DNA from: Odiellus spinosus
Taxonomy: Eukaryota; Arthropoda; Arachnida; Opiliones; Phalangiidae
NCBI GenBank assembly: GCA_963920705.1
Contig: OY987225.1
Coordinates: 12,852,829 to 12,916,828, forward strand
Length of the DNA: 64,000 nt
Direction: 5' to 3'
The translations under genes were made by a program, and so were the position numbers. Positions 37,693-50,813 of this stretch are shown piece by piece. The number at the start of each line of letters is the position of its first letter. Positions within the stretch are counted from its first letter, which is position 1. The notes under the pieces are model-generated. The model was not told the origin of the DNA. It ran no database searches and saw only the letters and a list, made by a program, of their open reading frames with translations.

Positions 37693-38989
37693 TAAAAATT
37701 AAAATATGGGGATTTTTTATTCCCTTTAAATTCCTTGTATAAGCTTTCATAAGCTAACATGAACGAATTGCCTCGACTAAAGTCGAGGAGTTGTAATAAA
37801 ACATTATCCATGGATTAGGTTTGTTCGTTTGAAACCTAGATTAAAAATTAAAATATGGGGAATTTTTATTCCCTTTAAATTCCTGTATAAGCATTCATAA
37901 GCTAACATGAACGAATTGCCTCGACTAAAGTCGAGGAGTTGTAATAAAACATTATCCATGGATTAGGTTTGTTCGTTTGCAACCTAGATTAAAATATGGG
38001 GATTTTTTATTCCCTTTAAATTCCTTGTATAAGCATTCATAAGCTAACATGAACGAATTGCCTCGACTAAACTCGAGGAGTTGTAATAAAACATTATCCA
38101 TGGATTAGGTTTGTTCGTTTGCAACGTAGATTAATAATTAAAATATGGGAATTTTTATTCCCTTTAAATTCCTTGGATAAGCATTCATAAGCTAACATGA
38201 ACGAATTGCCTCGACTAAAGTCGAGGAGTTGTGATAAAACATTATCCATGGATTAGGTTTGTTCGTTTGCAACCTAAATTAAAAATTAAAATATGGGGAA
38301 TTTTTATTCCCTTTAAATTCCTTGTATAAGCATTCATAAGGTAACATGAACGAATTGCCTCGACTAAAGTCGAGGAGTTGTAATAAAACATTATCCATGG
38401 ATTAGGTTTGTTCGTTTGCAATCTAGATTAAAAATTAAAATATGGGAATGTTTTTCCCTTTAAATTCCTTGTATACGCATTCATAAGCTAACATGAACGA
38501 ATTGCCTCGACTAAAGTCGAGGAATTGTAATAAAACATTATCCATGGATTAGGTTTGTTCGTTTGCAACCTAGATTAAAAACTAAAATATGGGGATTTTT
38601 TATTCCCTTTAAATTCCTTGTATAAGCATTCATAAGCTAACATGAACGAATTGCCTCGACTAAAGTCGAGGAGTTGTAATGAAACATTATCCATGGATTA
38701 GGTTTGTTCGTTTGCAACCTAGATTAAAAACTAAAATATGGGGATTTTTTATTCCCTTTAAATTCTTTATATAATCATTCATAAGCTAACATGAACGAAT
38801 TGCCTCGACTAAAGTCGAGGAGTTGTAATAAAACATTATCCATGGATTATGTTTGTTCGTTTGCAACCTAGATTAAAAATTAAAATATGGGAATTTTTAT
38901 TTCCTTTAAATTCCTTGTATAAGCATTCATAGGCTAACATGAACGAATTGCCTCGACTAAAGTCGAGGAGTTGTAATAAAACAATATGA

Positions 38990-40615
38990 ATGGATTAGGT
39001 TTGTTCGTTTGCAACCTAGATTAAAAATTAAAATATGGGGATTTTTTATTCCCTTTAAATTCCTTGTATAAGCATTCATAAGCTAACATGAACGAATTGC
39101 CTCGACTAAAGTCGAGGAGTTGTAATAAAACATCCATGGATTAGGTTTGTTCGTTTGCAACCTAGATTAAAAATTAAAGTATGGGGATTTTTTATTCCTT
39201 TTAAATTTCTTGTATAAGCATTCATAAGCTAACATGAACGAATTGCCTCGACTAAAGTCGAGGAGTTGTAATAAAACATTATCCTTGGATTAGGTTTGTT
39301 CGTTTGCAACCTAGATTAATAATTAAAATATGGGAATTTTTATTTCCTTTAAATTCCTTGTATAAGCATTCATAGGCTAACATGAACGAATTGCCTCGAC
39401 TAAAGTCGAGGAGTTGTAATAAAACAATATGAATGGATTAGGTTTGTTCGTTTGCAACCTAGATTAAAAATTAAAATATGGGGATTTTTTATTCCCTTTA
39501 AATTCCTTGTATAAGCATTCATAAGCTAACATGAACGAATTGCCTCGACTAAAGTCGAGGAGTTGTAATAAAACATTATCCATGGATTAGGTTTGTTCGT
39601 TTACAACCTAGATTAAAAATTAAAATATGGGGATTTTTTATTCCCTTTAAATTCCTTGTATAAGCATTCATAAGCTAACATGAACGAATTGCCTCGACTA
39701 AAGTCGAGGAGTTGTAATAAAACATTATCTATGGATTAGGTTTGTTCGTTTGCAACCTAGATTAAAAATTAAAATATGGGGAATTTTTATTCCCTTTAAA
39801 TTCCTTGTATAAGCATTCATAAGGTAACATGAACGAATTGCCTCGACTAAAGTCGAGGAGTTGTAATAAAACATTATCCATGGATTAGGTTTGTTCGTTT
39901 GCAACCTAGATTAAATATTAAAATATGGGGAATTTTTATTCCCTTTAAATTCCTTGTATAAGCATTTATAAGCTAACATGAACGAATTGCCTCGACTAAA
40001 GTCGAGGAGTTGTAATAAAACAATATCCATGGATTAGGTTTGTTCGTTTGCAACCTAGATTAAAAATTAAAATATGGGGATTTTTTATTCCCTTTAAATT
40101 CCTTGTATAAGCATTCATAAGCTAACATGAACGAATTGCCTCGACTAAAGTCGAGGAGTTGTAATGAAACATTATCCATGGATTAGGTTTGTTCGTTTGC
40201 AACCTAGATTAAAAACTAAAATATGGGGATTTTTTATTCCCTTTAAATTCTTTATATAATCATTCATAAGCTAACATGAACGAATTGCCTCGACTAAAGT
40301 CGAGGAGTTGTAATAAAACATTATCCATGGATTATGTTTGTTCGTTTGCAACCTAGATTAAAAATTAAAATATGGGGAATTTTTATTCCCTTTAAATTCC
40401 TTGTATAAGCATTCATAAGGTAACATGAACGAATTGCCTCGACTAAAGTCGAGGAGTTGTAATAAAACAATATGAATGGATTAGGTTTGTTCGTTTGCAA
40501 CCTAGATTAAAAATTAAAATATGGGGATTTTTTATTCCCTTTAAATTCCTTGTATAAGCATTCATAAGCTAACATGAACGAATTGCCTCGACTAAAGTCG
40601 AGGAGTTGTAATAAA
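38990..40615 (+). repeat. Higher-order repeat block, copy 2 of the 4366-bp offset pair
   Basis: Partner of 34620-36250, nearly identical apart from single-base changes and the TTA deletion near 39131. Confidence 0.85.
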
Positions 40616-40966
40616 ACATTATCCATGGATTAGGTTTGTTCGTTTACAACCTAGATTAAAAATTAAAATATGGGGATTTTTTATTCCCTTTAAATTCCTT
40701 GTATAAGCATTCATAAGCTAACATGAACGAATTGCCTCGACTAAAGTCGAGGAGTTGTAATAAAACATTATCCATGGATTAGGTTTGTTCGTTGGTAACC
40801 TAGATTAAAAATTAAAATATGTGGATTTTTTTTATTCCCTTTAAATTCCTTGTATAAGCATTCATAAGCTAACATGAACGAATGAGGAGTTGTAATAAAA
40901 CATTATCCATGGATTAGGTTTTTTCGTTTGCAACCTAGATTAAAAATTAAAATATGGGGAATTTTT

Positions 40967-41072
40967 ATTCCCTTTAAATTCCTTGTATAAGCATTCATAA
41001 GGTAACATGAACGAATGGATTAGGTTTGTTCGTTTGCAACCTAGATTAAAAATTAAAGTATGGGGATTTTTT
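40967..41072 (+). repeat. Very short satellite monomer, 106 bp (representative)
   Basis: Deletion of 43 bp joins GAACGAAT directly to GGATTAGG, removing the entire dyad and the CCAT half of the second palindrome. The same junction occurs near 36500, 41015, 42000, 43136 and 43837, in step with the 986-bp HOR. Confidence 0.9.
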
Positions 41073-41952
41073 ATTCCTTTTAAATTCCTTGTATAAGCAT
41101 TCATAAGGTAACATGAACGAATTGCCTCGACTAAAGTCGAGGAGTTGTAATAAAACATTATCTATGGATTAGGTTTGTTCGTTTGCAACCTAGATTAAAA
41201 ACTAAAATATGGGGATTTTTTATTCCCTTTAAATTCTTTATATAATCATTCATAAGCTAACATGAACGAATTGCCTCGACTAAAGTCGAGGAGTTGTAAT
41301 AAAACATTTTCCATGGATTATGTTTGTTCGTTTGCAACCTAGATTAAAAATTAAAATATGTGGAATTTTTATTCCCTTTAAATTCCTTGTATAAGCATTC
41401 ATAAGGTAACATGAACGAATTGCCTCGACTAAAGTCGAGGAGTTGTAATAAAACAATATGAATGGATTAGGTTTGTTCGTTTGCAACCTAGATTAAAAAT
41501 TAAAATATGGGGATTTTTTATTCCCTTTAAATTCCTTGTATAAGCATTCATAAGCTAACATGAACGAATTGCCTCGACTAAAGTCGAGGAGTTGTAATAA
41601 AACATTATCCATGGATTAGGTTTGTTCGTTTACAACCTAGATTAAAAATTAAAATATGGGGATTTTTTATTCCCTTTAAATTCCTTGTATAAGCATTCAT
41701 AAGCTAACATGAACGAATTGCCTCGACTAAAGTCGAGGAGTTGTAATAAAACATTATCCATGGATTAGGTTTGTTCGTTGGTAACCTAGATTAAAAATTA
41801 AAATATGTGGATTTTTTTTATTCCCTTTAAATTCCTTGTATAAGCATTCATAAGCTAACATGAACGAATGAGGAGTTGTAATAAAACATTATCCATGGAT
41901 TAGGTTTTTTCGTTTGCAACCTAGATTAAAAATTAAAATATGGGGAATTTTT
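40967..41952 (+). repeat. 986-bp heptameric higher-order repeat, unit 1
   Basis: Seven monomers of 106, 149, 149, 149, 149, 151 and 133 bp, which sum to 986. Two of the seven (106 and 133) lack a complete dyad. The unit also carries ATATGTGGATTTTTTTTATTCC and GTTCGTTGGTAACC as private markers. Confidence 0.9.
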
Positions 41953-43087
41953 ATTCCCTTTAAATTCCTTGTATAAGCATTCATAAGGTAACATGAACGA
42001 ATGGATTAGGTTTGTTCGTTTGCAACCTAGATTAAAAATTAAAGTATGGGGATTTTTTATTCCTTTTAAATTCCTTGTATAAGCATTCATAAGGTAACAT
42101 GAACGAATTGCCTCGACTAAAGTCGAGGAGTTGTAATAAAACATTATCTATGGATTAGGTTTGTTCGTTTGCAACCTAGATTAAAAACTAAAATATGGGG
42201 ATTTTTTATTCCCTTTAAATTCTTTATATAATCATTCATAAGCTAACATGAACGAATTGCCTCGACTAAAGTCGAGGAGTTGTAATAAAACATTTTCCAT
42301 GGATTATGTTTGTTCGTTTGCAACCTAGATTAAAAATTAAAATATGTGGAATTTTTATTCCCTTTAAATTCCTTGTATAAGCATTCATAAGGTAACATGA
42401 ACGAATTGCCTCGACTAAAGTCGAGGAGTTGTAATAAAACAATATGAATGGATTAGGTTTGTTCGTTTGCAACCTAGATTAAAAATTAAAATATGGGGAT
42501 TTTTTATTCCCTTTAAATTCCTTGTATAAGCATTCATAAGCTAACATGAACGAATTGCCTCGACTAAAGTCGAGGAGTTGTAATAAAACAATATGAATGG
42601 ATTAGGTTTGTTCGTTTGCAACCTAGATTAAAAATTAAAATATGGGGATTTTTTATTCCCTTTAAATTCCTTGTATAAGCATTCATAAGCTAACATGAAC
42701 GAATTGCCTCGACTAAAGTCGAGGAGTTGTAATAAAACATTATCCATGGATTAGGTTTGTTCGTTTACAACCTAGATTAAAAATTAAAATATGGGGATTT
42801 TTTATTCCCTTTAAATTCCTTGTATAAGCATTCATAAGCTAACATGAACGAATTGCCTCGACTAAAGTCGAGGAGTTGTAATAAAACATTATCCATGGAT
42901 TAGGTTTGTTCGTTGGTAACCTAGATTAAAAATTAAAATATGTGGATTTTTTTTATTCCCTTTAAATTCCTTGTATAAGCATTCATAAGCTAACATGAAC
43001 GAATGAGGAGTTGTAATAAAACATTATCCATGGATTAGGTTTTTTCGTTTGCAACCTAGATTAAAAATTAAAATATGGGGAATTTTT
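41953..43087 (+). repeat. 986-bp higher-order repeat, unit 2 (expanded to 1135 bp)
   Basis: Same monomer order as unit 1 plus one additional 149-bp CAATATGAATGG monomer around 42441-42590, which duplicates its neighbour. 986 plus 149 gives the observed 1135. Confidence 0.9.
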
Positions 43088-43690
43088 ATTCCCTTTAAAT
43101 TCCTTGTATAAGCATTCATAAGGTAACATGAACGAATGGATTAGGTTTGTTCGTTTGCAACCTAGATTAAAAATTAAAGTATGGGGATTTTTTATTCCTT
43201 TTAAATTCCTTGTATAAGCATTCATAAGGTAACATGAACGAATTGCCTCGACTAAAGTCGAGGAGTTGTAATAAAACATTATCTATGGATTAGGTTTGTT
43301 CGTTTGCAACCTAGATTAAAAACTAAAATATGGGGATTTTTTATTCCCTTTAAATTCTTTATATAATCATTCATAAGCTAACATGAACGAATTGCCTCGA
43401 CTAAAGTCGAGGAGTTGTAATAAAACATTTTCCATGGATTATGTTTGTTCGTTTGCAACCTAGATTAAAAATTAAAATATGTGGAATTTTTATTCCCTTT
43501 AAATTCCTTGTATAAGCATTCATAAGGTAACATGAACGAATTGCCTCGACTAAAGTCGAGGAGTTGTAATAAAACAATATGAATGGATTAGGTTTGTTCG
43601 TTTGCAACCTAGATTAAAAATTAAAATATGGGGATTTTTTATTCCCTTTAAATTCCTTGTATAAGCATTCATAAGCTAACATGAACGAAT
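43088..43690 (+). repeat. 986-bp higher-order repeat, unit 3 (partial)
   Basis: Follows unit 1 and 2 for about 600 bp, then switches at about 43693 to a monomer carrying the perfect palindrome CCTCGACTTAAGTCGAGG and re-enters a 106-bp unit early, the trace of an unequal exchange. Confidence 0.85.
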
Positions 43691-43692
43691 TG

Positions 43693-43710
43693 CCTCGACT
43701 TAAGTCGAGG
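43693..43710. repeat. Perfect 18-bp palindrome variant of the dyad
   Basis: CCTCGACTTAAGTCGAGG: the loop change AA to TA makes all 9 base pairs complementary. The same variant occurs at 53018-53035. The alternative CCTCGACTATAGTCGAGG, also fully palindromic, occurs at 50280-50297, 50943-50960 and 54864-54881. Confidence 0.85.
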
Positions 43711-45559
43711 AGTTGTAATAAAACATTATCCATGGATTAGGTTTTTTCGTTTGCAACCTAGATTAAAAATTAAAATATGGGGAATTTTTATTCCCTTTAA
43801 ATTCCTTGTATAAGCATTCATAAGGTAACATGAACGAATGGATTAGGTTTGTTCGTTTGCAACCTAGATTAAAAATTAAAGTATGGGGATTTTTTATTCC
43901 TTTTAAATTCCTTGTATAAGCATTCATAAGGTAACATGAACGAATTGCCTCGACTAAAGTCGAGGAGTTGTAATAAAACATTATCCATGGATTAGGTTTG
44001 TTCGTTTGCAACCTAGATTAAAAATTAAAGTATGGGGATTTTTTATTCCTTTTAAATTCCTTGTAAAAGCATTCATAAGCTAACATGAACGAATTGCCTC
44101 GACTAAAGTCGAGGAGTTGTAATAAAACAATATCCATGGATTAGGTTTGTTCGTTTGCAACCTAGATTAAAAATTAAAATATGTTTTTTTTTATTCCCTT
44201 TAAATTCCTTTTATAAGCATTCATAAGCTAACATGAACGAATTGCCTCGACTAAACTCGAGGAGTTGTAATAAAACATTATACATGGATTAGGTTTGTTC
44301 GTTTACAACCTAGATTAAAAATTAAAATATGGGGATTTTTTATTCCCTTTAAATTCCTTGTATAAGCTTTCATAAGCTAACATGAACGAATTGCCTCGAC
44401 TAAAGTCGAGGAGTTGTAATAAAACATTATCCATGGATTAGGTTTGTTCGTTTGCAACCTAGATTAAAAATTAAAATATGGGGATTTTTTATTCCCTTTA
44501 AATTCCTTGTATAAGCATTCATAAGCTAACATGAACGAATTGCTTCGACTAAAATCGAGGAGTTGTAATAAAACATTATCCATGGATTAGGTTTGTTCGT
44601 TTGAAACCTAGATTAAAAATTAAAATATGGGGAATTTTTATTCCCTTTAAATTCCTGTATAAGCATTCATAAGCTAACATGAACGAATTGCCTCGACTAA
44701 TTCGAGGAGTTGTAATAAAACATTATCTATGGATTAGGTTTGTTCGTTTGCAACCTAGGTTAAAAATTAAAATATGGGGAATTTTTATTCCCTTTAAATT
44801 CCTTGTATAAGCATTCATAAGGTAACATGAACGAATTGCCTCGACTAAAGTCGAGGAGTTGTAATAAAACATTATCCATGGATTAGGTTTGTTCGTTTGC
44901 AACCTAGATTAAAAATTAAAATATGTTTTTTTTTATTCCCTTTAAATTCCTTGTATAAGCATTCATAAGCTAACATGAACGAATTGCCTCGACTAAACTC
45001 GAGGAGTTGTAATAAAACATTATACATGGATTAGGATTGTTCGTTTACAACCTAGATTAAAAATTAAAATATGGGGATTTTTTATTCCCTTTAAATTCCT
45101 TGTATAAGCTTTCATAAGCTAACATGAACGAATTGCCTCGACTAAAGTCGAGGAGTTGTAATAAAACATTATCCATGGATTAGGTTTGTTCGTTTGCAAC
45201 CTAGATTAAAAATTAAAATATGGGGATTTTTTATTCCCTTTAAATTCCTTGTATAAGCATTCATAAGCTAACATGAACGAATTGCTTCGACTAAAATCGA
45301 GGAGTTGTAATAAAACATTATCCATGGATTAGGTTTGTTCGTTTGCAACCTAGATTAAAAATTAAAATATGGGGATTTTTTATTCCCTTTAAATTCCTTG
45401 TATAAGCATTCATAAGCTAACATGAACGAATTGCCTCGACTAAACTCGAGGAGTTGTAATAAAACATTATACATGGATTAGGATTGTTCGTTTACAACCT
45501 AGATTAAAAATTAAAATATGGGGATTTTTTATTCCCTTTAAATTCCTTGTATAAGCTTT

Positions 45560-46760
45560 CATAAGCTAACATGAACGAATTGCCTCGACTAAAGTCGAGG
45601 AGTTGTAATAAAACATTATCCATGGATTAGGTTTGTTCGTTTGCAACCTAGATTAAAAATTAAAATATGGGGATTTTTTATTCCCTTTAAATTCCTTGTA
45701 TAAGCATTCATAAGCTAACATGAACGAATTGCTTCGTCTAAAATCGAGGAGTTGTAATAAAACATTATCCATGGATTAGGTTTGTTCGTTTGAAACCTAG
45801 ATTAAAAATTTAAATATGGGGAATTTTTATTCCCTTTAAATTCCTGTATAAGCATTCATAAGCTAACATGAACGAATTGCCTCGACTAAAGTCGAGGAGT
45901 TGTAATAAAACATTATCTATGGATTAGGTTTGTTCGTTTGCAACCTAGATTAAAAATTAAAATATGGGGAATTTTTATTCCCTTTAAATTCCTTGTATAA
46001 GCATTCATAAGGTAACATGAACGAATTGCCTCGACTAAAGTCGAGGAGTTGTAATAAAACATTATCCATGGATTAGGTTTGTTCGTTTGCAACCTAGATT
46101 AAAAATAAAAATATGGGGAATTTTTATTCCCTTTAAATTCCTTGTATAAGCATTCATAAGGTAACATGAACGAATTGCCTCGACTAAAGTCGAGGAGTTG
46201 TAATAAAACATTATCCATGGATTAGGTTTGTTCGTTTGCAACCTAGATTAATAATTAAAGTATGGGGATTTTTTATTCCTTTTAAATTCCTTGTATAAGC
46301 ATTCATAAGGTAACATGAACGAATTGCCTCGACTAAAGTCGAGGAGTTGTAATAAAACATTATCCATGGATTAGGTTTGTTCGTTTGCAACCTAGATTAA
46401 AAATTAAAATATGGGGAATTTTTATTCCCTTTAAATTCCTTGTATAAGCTTTCATAAGCTAACATGAACGAATTGCCTCGACTAAAGTCGAGGAGTTGTA
46501 ATAAAACATTATCCATGGATTAGGTTTGTTCGTTTGCAACCTAGATTAAAAATTAAAATATGGGGATTTTTTATTCCCTTTAAATTCCTTGTATAAGCAT
46601 TCATAAGCTAACATGAACGAATTGCTTCGACTAAAATCGAGGAGTTGTAATAAAACATTATCCATGGATTAGGTTTGTTCGTTTGAAACCTAGATTAAAA
46701 ATTAAAATATGTATAAGCATTCATAAGCTTACATGAACGAATTGCCTCGACTAAAGTCGA
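45560..46760 (+). repeat. 1460-bp offset duplication, copy 1
   Basis: GCTTCGTCTAAAATCG near 45731 and the truncated-monomer junction at 46711 recur at 47191 and 48171. At the junction 29 bp are lost, joining ATAT to GTATAAGC and removing the T-run and ATTCCC landmark. Edges approximate. Confidence 0.85.
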
Positions 46761-47019
46761 GGAATTGTAATAAAACATTATCCATGGATTAGGTTTGTTC
46801 GTTTGCAACCTAGATTAAAAACTAAAATATGGGGATTTTTTATTCCCTTTAAATTCTTTATATAAGCATTCAAAAGCTAACATGAACGAATTGCCTCGAC
46901 TAAAGTCGAGGAGTTGTAATAAAACATTATCCATGGATTAGGTTTGTTCGTTTGCAACCTAGATTAAAAACTAAAATATGGGGATTTTTTATTCCCTTTA
47001 AATTCCTTGTATAAGCATT

Positions 47020-48220
47020 CATAAGCTAACATGAACGAATTGCCTCGACTAAAGTCGAGGAGTTGTAATAAAACATTATCCATGGATTAGGTTTGTTCGT
47101 TTGCAACCTAGATTAAAAATTAAAATATGGGGATTTTTTATTCCCTTTAAATTCCTTGTATAAGCATTCATAAGCTAACATGAACGAATTGCTTCGTCTA
47201 AAATCGAGGAGTTGTAATAAAACATTATCCATGGATTAGGTTTGTTCGTTTGAAACCTAGATTAAAAATTTAAATATGGGGAATTTTTATTCCCTTTAAA
47301 TTCCTGTATAAGCATTCATAAGCTAACATGAACGAATTGCCTCGACTAAAGTCGAGGAGTTGTAATAAAACATTATCTATGGATTAGGTTTGTTCGTTTG
47401 CAACCTAGATTAAAAATTAAAATATGGGGAATTTTTATTCCCTTTAAATTCCTTGTATAAGCATTCATAAGGTAACATGAACGAATTGCCTCGACTAAAG
47501 TCGAGGAGTTGTAATAAAACATTATCCATGGATTAGGTTTGTTCGTTTGCAACCTAGATTAAAAATAAAAATATGGGGAATTTTTATTCCCTTTAAATTC
47601 CTTGTATAAGCATTCATAAGGTAACATGAACGAATTGCCTCGACTAAAGTCGAGGAGTTGTAATAAAACATTATCCATGGATTAGGTTTGTTCGTTTGCA
47701 ACCTAGATTAATAATTAAAGTATGGGGATTTTTTATTCCTTTTAAATTCCTTGTATAAGCATTCATAAGGTAACATGAACGAATTGCCTCGACTAAAGTC
47801 GAGGAGTTGTAATAAAACATTATCCATGGATTAGGTTTGTTCGTTTGCAACCTAGATTAAAAATTAAAATATGGGGAATTTTTATTCCCTTTAAATTCCT
47901 TGTATAAGCTTTCATAAGCTAACATGAACGAATTGCCTCGACTAAAGTCGAGGAGTTGTAATAAAACATTATCCATGGATTAGGTTTGTTCGTTTGCAAC
48001 CTAGATTAAAAATTAAAATATGGGGATTTTTTATTCCCTTTAAATTCCTTGTATAAGCATTCATAAGCTAACATGAACGAATTGCTTCGACTAAAATCGA
48101 GGAGTTGTAATAAAACATTATCCATGGATTAGGTTTGTTCGTTTGAAACCTAGATTAAAAATTAAAATATGTATAAGCATTCATAAGCTAACATGAACGA
48201 ATTGCCTCGACTAAAGTCGA
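47020..48220 (+). repeat. 1460-bp offset duplication, copy 2
   Basis: Second copy. It ends where copy 1 reads GAGGAATTGTAA and this copy reads GAGGAGTTATAA, the sequence that introduces the cassette at 48247. Confidence 0.85.
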
Positions 48221-48246
48221 GGAGTTATAATAAAACATTATCCATA

Positions 48247-48596
48247 GAAAACATTATCCAATTAAGGTATGCGATCAGATCATAGAACTCTGATTCTATG
48301 CCTAAAGCCAAAGCTAAATTAAGTAAATTTTTCTATCGAACGAAGAGTTTCATTTTGTTTGACACGTAACCCCTGAAAAATAATTAAGCGAAATTTAATG
48401 TTAAGCGTCAATGGGAGAAAATCGTCTGTTATGTTTTTTCTTAAATATTTCCGAGTGAATAAAATCAGTTGTTTTGAAATTTGAAACTCTAAATCGTGCC
48501 AGATTGTGATTATATTTAAATTTCGTTTTAAAAGAAAATCTAATTATATTTAAATTTCATGTTTTAAGAGAGAATTTAATTGTATTAAAATTTAAT
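48247..48596 (+). repeat. Non-satellite cassette, copy 3 (350 bp, full form)
   Basis: Full-length form with AAATCGTGCCAGATTGTG and two tandem ATTATATTTAAATTTC blocks (one followed by GTTTTAA, the next by ATGTTTTAA). Flanked by GTTATAATAAAAC on the left and GTTGTAATAAAAC on the right, as in every copy. It carries ACGAAGAGTTTC where most others have ACGAAAAGTTTC. Confidence 0.92.
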
Positions 48597-49205
48597 GTTG
48601 TAATAAAACATTATCCATGGATTAGGTTTGTTCGTTTGCAACGTAGATTAATAATTAAAATATGGGAATTTTTATTCCCTTTAAATTCCTTGGATTAGCA
48701 TTCATAAGCTAACATGAACGAATTGCCTCGACTATGGTCGAGGAGTTGTAATAAAATAATATCCATGGATTAGGTTTGTTCGTTTGCAACCTAGATTAAA
48801 AATTAAAATTTGGGATTTTTTATTCCCTATAAATTCCTTGTATAAGCATTCATAAGCTAACAAGAACGAATTGCCTCGACTAAAGTCGAGGAGTTGTAAT
48901 AAAACATTATCCATGGATTAGGTTTGTTCGTTTTTAACCTAGATTAAAAATTAAAATATGGGTATTTTTTATTAACTTTAAATTCCTGTATAAGCATTCA
49001 TAAGCTAACATGAACGAATTGCCTCGACTAAAGTCGAGGAGTTGTAATAAAACATTATCCATGGATTAGGTTTGTTCGTTTGCAACCTAGATTAAAATAT
49101 GGGGATTTTTTATTCCCTTTAAATTCCTTGTATAAGCATTCATAAGGTAACATGAACGATTTGCATCGACTAAAGTCGAGGAGTTATAATAAAACATTAT
49201 CCATA
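48597..49205 (+). repeat. Satellite monomers between cassettes 3 and 4
   Basis: About four monomers. The dyad near 48727 reads CCTCGACTATGGTCGAGG. Cassette starts 3 and 4 are 959 bp apart, so cassette plus four monomers form a composite repeat unit. Confidence 0.93.
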
Positions 49206-49555
49206 GAAAACATTATCCAATTAAGGTATGCGATCAGATCAAAGAACTCTGATTCTATGCCTAAAGCCAAAGCTAAATTAAGTAAATTTTTCTATCGAAC
49301 GAAAAGTTTCATTTTGATTGACACGTAACCCCTGAAAAATAATTAAGCGAAATTTAATGTTAAGCGTCAATGGGAGAAAATCGTCTGTTATGTTTTTTCT
49401 TAAATATTTCCGAGTGAATAAAATCAGTTGTTTTGAAATTTGAAACTCTAAATCGTGCCAGATTGTGATTATATTTAAATTTCGTTTTAAAAGAAAATCT
49501 AATTATATTTAAATTTCATGTTTTAAGAGAGAATTTAATTGTATTAAAATTTAAT
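49206..49555 (+). repeat. Non-satellite cassette, copy 4 (350 bp)
   Basis: Full form. Private changes are GATCAAAGAACTC (breaking one pair of the internal stem) and TTTTGATTGACACG. Confidence 0.92.
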
Positions 49556-50463
49556 GTTGTAATAAAACATTATCCATGGATTAGGTTTGTTCGTTTCTAA
49601 CCTAGATTAAAAATTAAAATATGGGTATTTTTTATTCCCTTTAAATTCCTGTATAAGCATTCATAAGCTAACATGAACGAATTGCCTCGACTAAAGTCGA
49701 GGAGTTGTAATAAAACATTATCCATGGATTAGGTTTGTTCGTTTGTAACCTAGATTAAAAATTAAAATATGGGTATTTTTTATTCCCTTTAAATTCCTGT
49801 ATAAGCATTCATAAGCTAACATGAACGAATTGCCTCGACTAAAGTCGAGGAGTTTTAATAAAACATTATCCATGGATTAGGTTTGTTCGTTTGTAACCTA
49901 GATTAAAAATTAAAATATGGGTTTTTTTTATTCCCTTTAAATTCCTTGTATAAGCATTCATAAGCTAACATGAACGAATTGCCTCGACTAAAGTCGAGGA
50001 GTTGTAATAAAATATTATCCATGGATTAGGTTTGTTCGTTTGCAACCTAGATTAAAAATTAAAGTATGGGGATTTTTTATTCCTTTTAAATTCTTTGTAT
50101 AAGCATTCATAAGCTAACATGAACGAATTGCCTCGACTAAAGTCGAGGAGTTGTAATAAAACAATATCCATGGATTATTTTTGTTCGTTTGAAACCTAGA
50201 TTAAAAATTAAAATATGGGGAATTTTTATTCCCTTTAAATTCCTTGTATAAGCTTTCATAAGGTAACATGAACGAATTGCCTCGACTATAGTCGAGGAGT
50301 TGTAATAAAACAATATCCATGGATTAGGTTTGTTCGTTTGCAACCTAGATTAAAATATGGGGATTTTTTATTCCCTTTAAATTCCTTGTATAAGCATTCA
50401 TAAGGTAACATGAACGAATTGCCTCGACTAAAGTCGAGGAGTTATAATAAAACATTATCCATA
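49556..50463 (+). repeat. Satellite monomers between cassettes 4 and 5
   Basis: About six monomers. Includes units with AAATTCCTGTATAAGC (short by 2 bp) and ends with the 7-bp-deleted pre-cassette monomer. One dyad here (50280-50297) is a perfect palindrome. Confidence 0.93.
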
Positions 50464-50813
50464 GAAAACATTATCCAATTAAGGTATGCGATCAGATCAT
50501 AGAACTCTGATTCTATGCCTAAAGCCAAAGCTAAATTAAGTAAATTTTTCTATCGAACGAAAAGTTTCATTTTGTTTGACACGTAACCCCTGAAAAATAA
50601 TTAAGCGAAATTTAATGTTAAGCGTCAATGGGAGAAAATCGTCTGTTATGTTTTTTCTTAAATATTTCCGAGTGAATAAAATCAGTTGTTTTGAAATTTG
50701 AAACTCTAAATCGTGCCAGATTGTGATTATATTTAAATTTCGTTTTAAAAGAAAATCTAATTATATTTAAATTTCATGTTTTAAGAGAGAATTTAATTGT
50801 ATTAAAATTTAAT
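50464..50813 (+). repeat. Non-satellite cassette, copy 5 (350 bp)
   Basis: Full form, matching copies 3 and 4 with AACTCTAAATCGTGCC (subfamily with CTAAATC). Confidence 0.92.

Larger units (their letters stand above)
30593..48246 (+). repeat. Satellite array, central domain (17.6 kb)
   Basis: The longest cassette-free stretch of the right part. It is rich in subtypes with CAATATGAATGG (32395, 32691, 33435, 34031, 34614, 35060, 36103, 38983, 39426, 40469 and others), in AAAACTAAAATATGG units, and in TTCTTTATATAATCATTC units. It contains several distinct HORs listed separately, with periods of 431, 986, 1460 and 4366 bp. Apart from repeat-derived frames no gene is visible. Confidence 0.96.
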
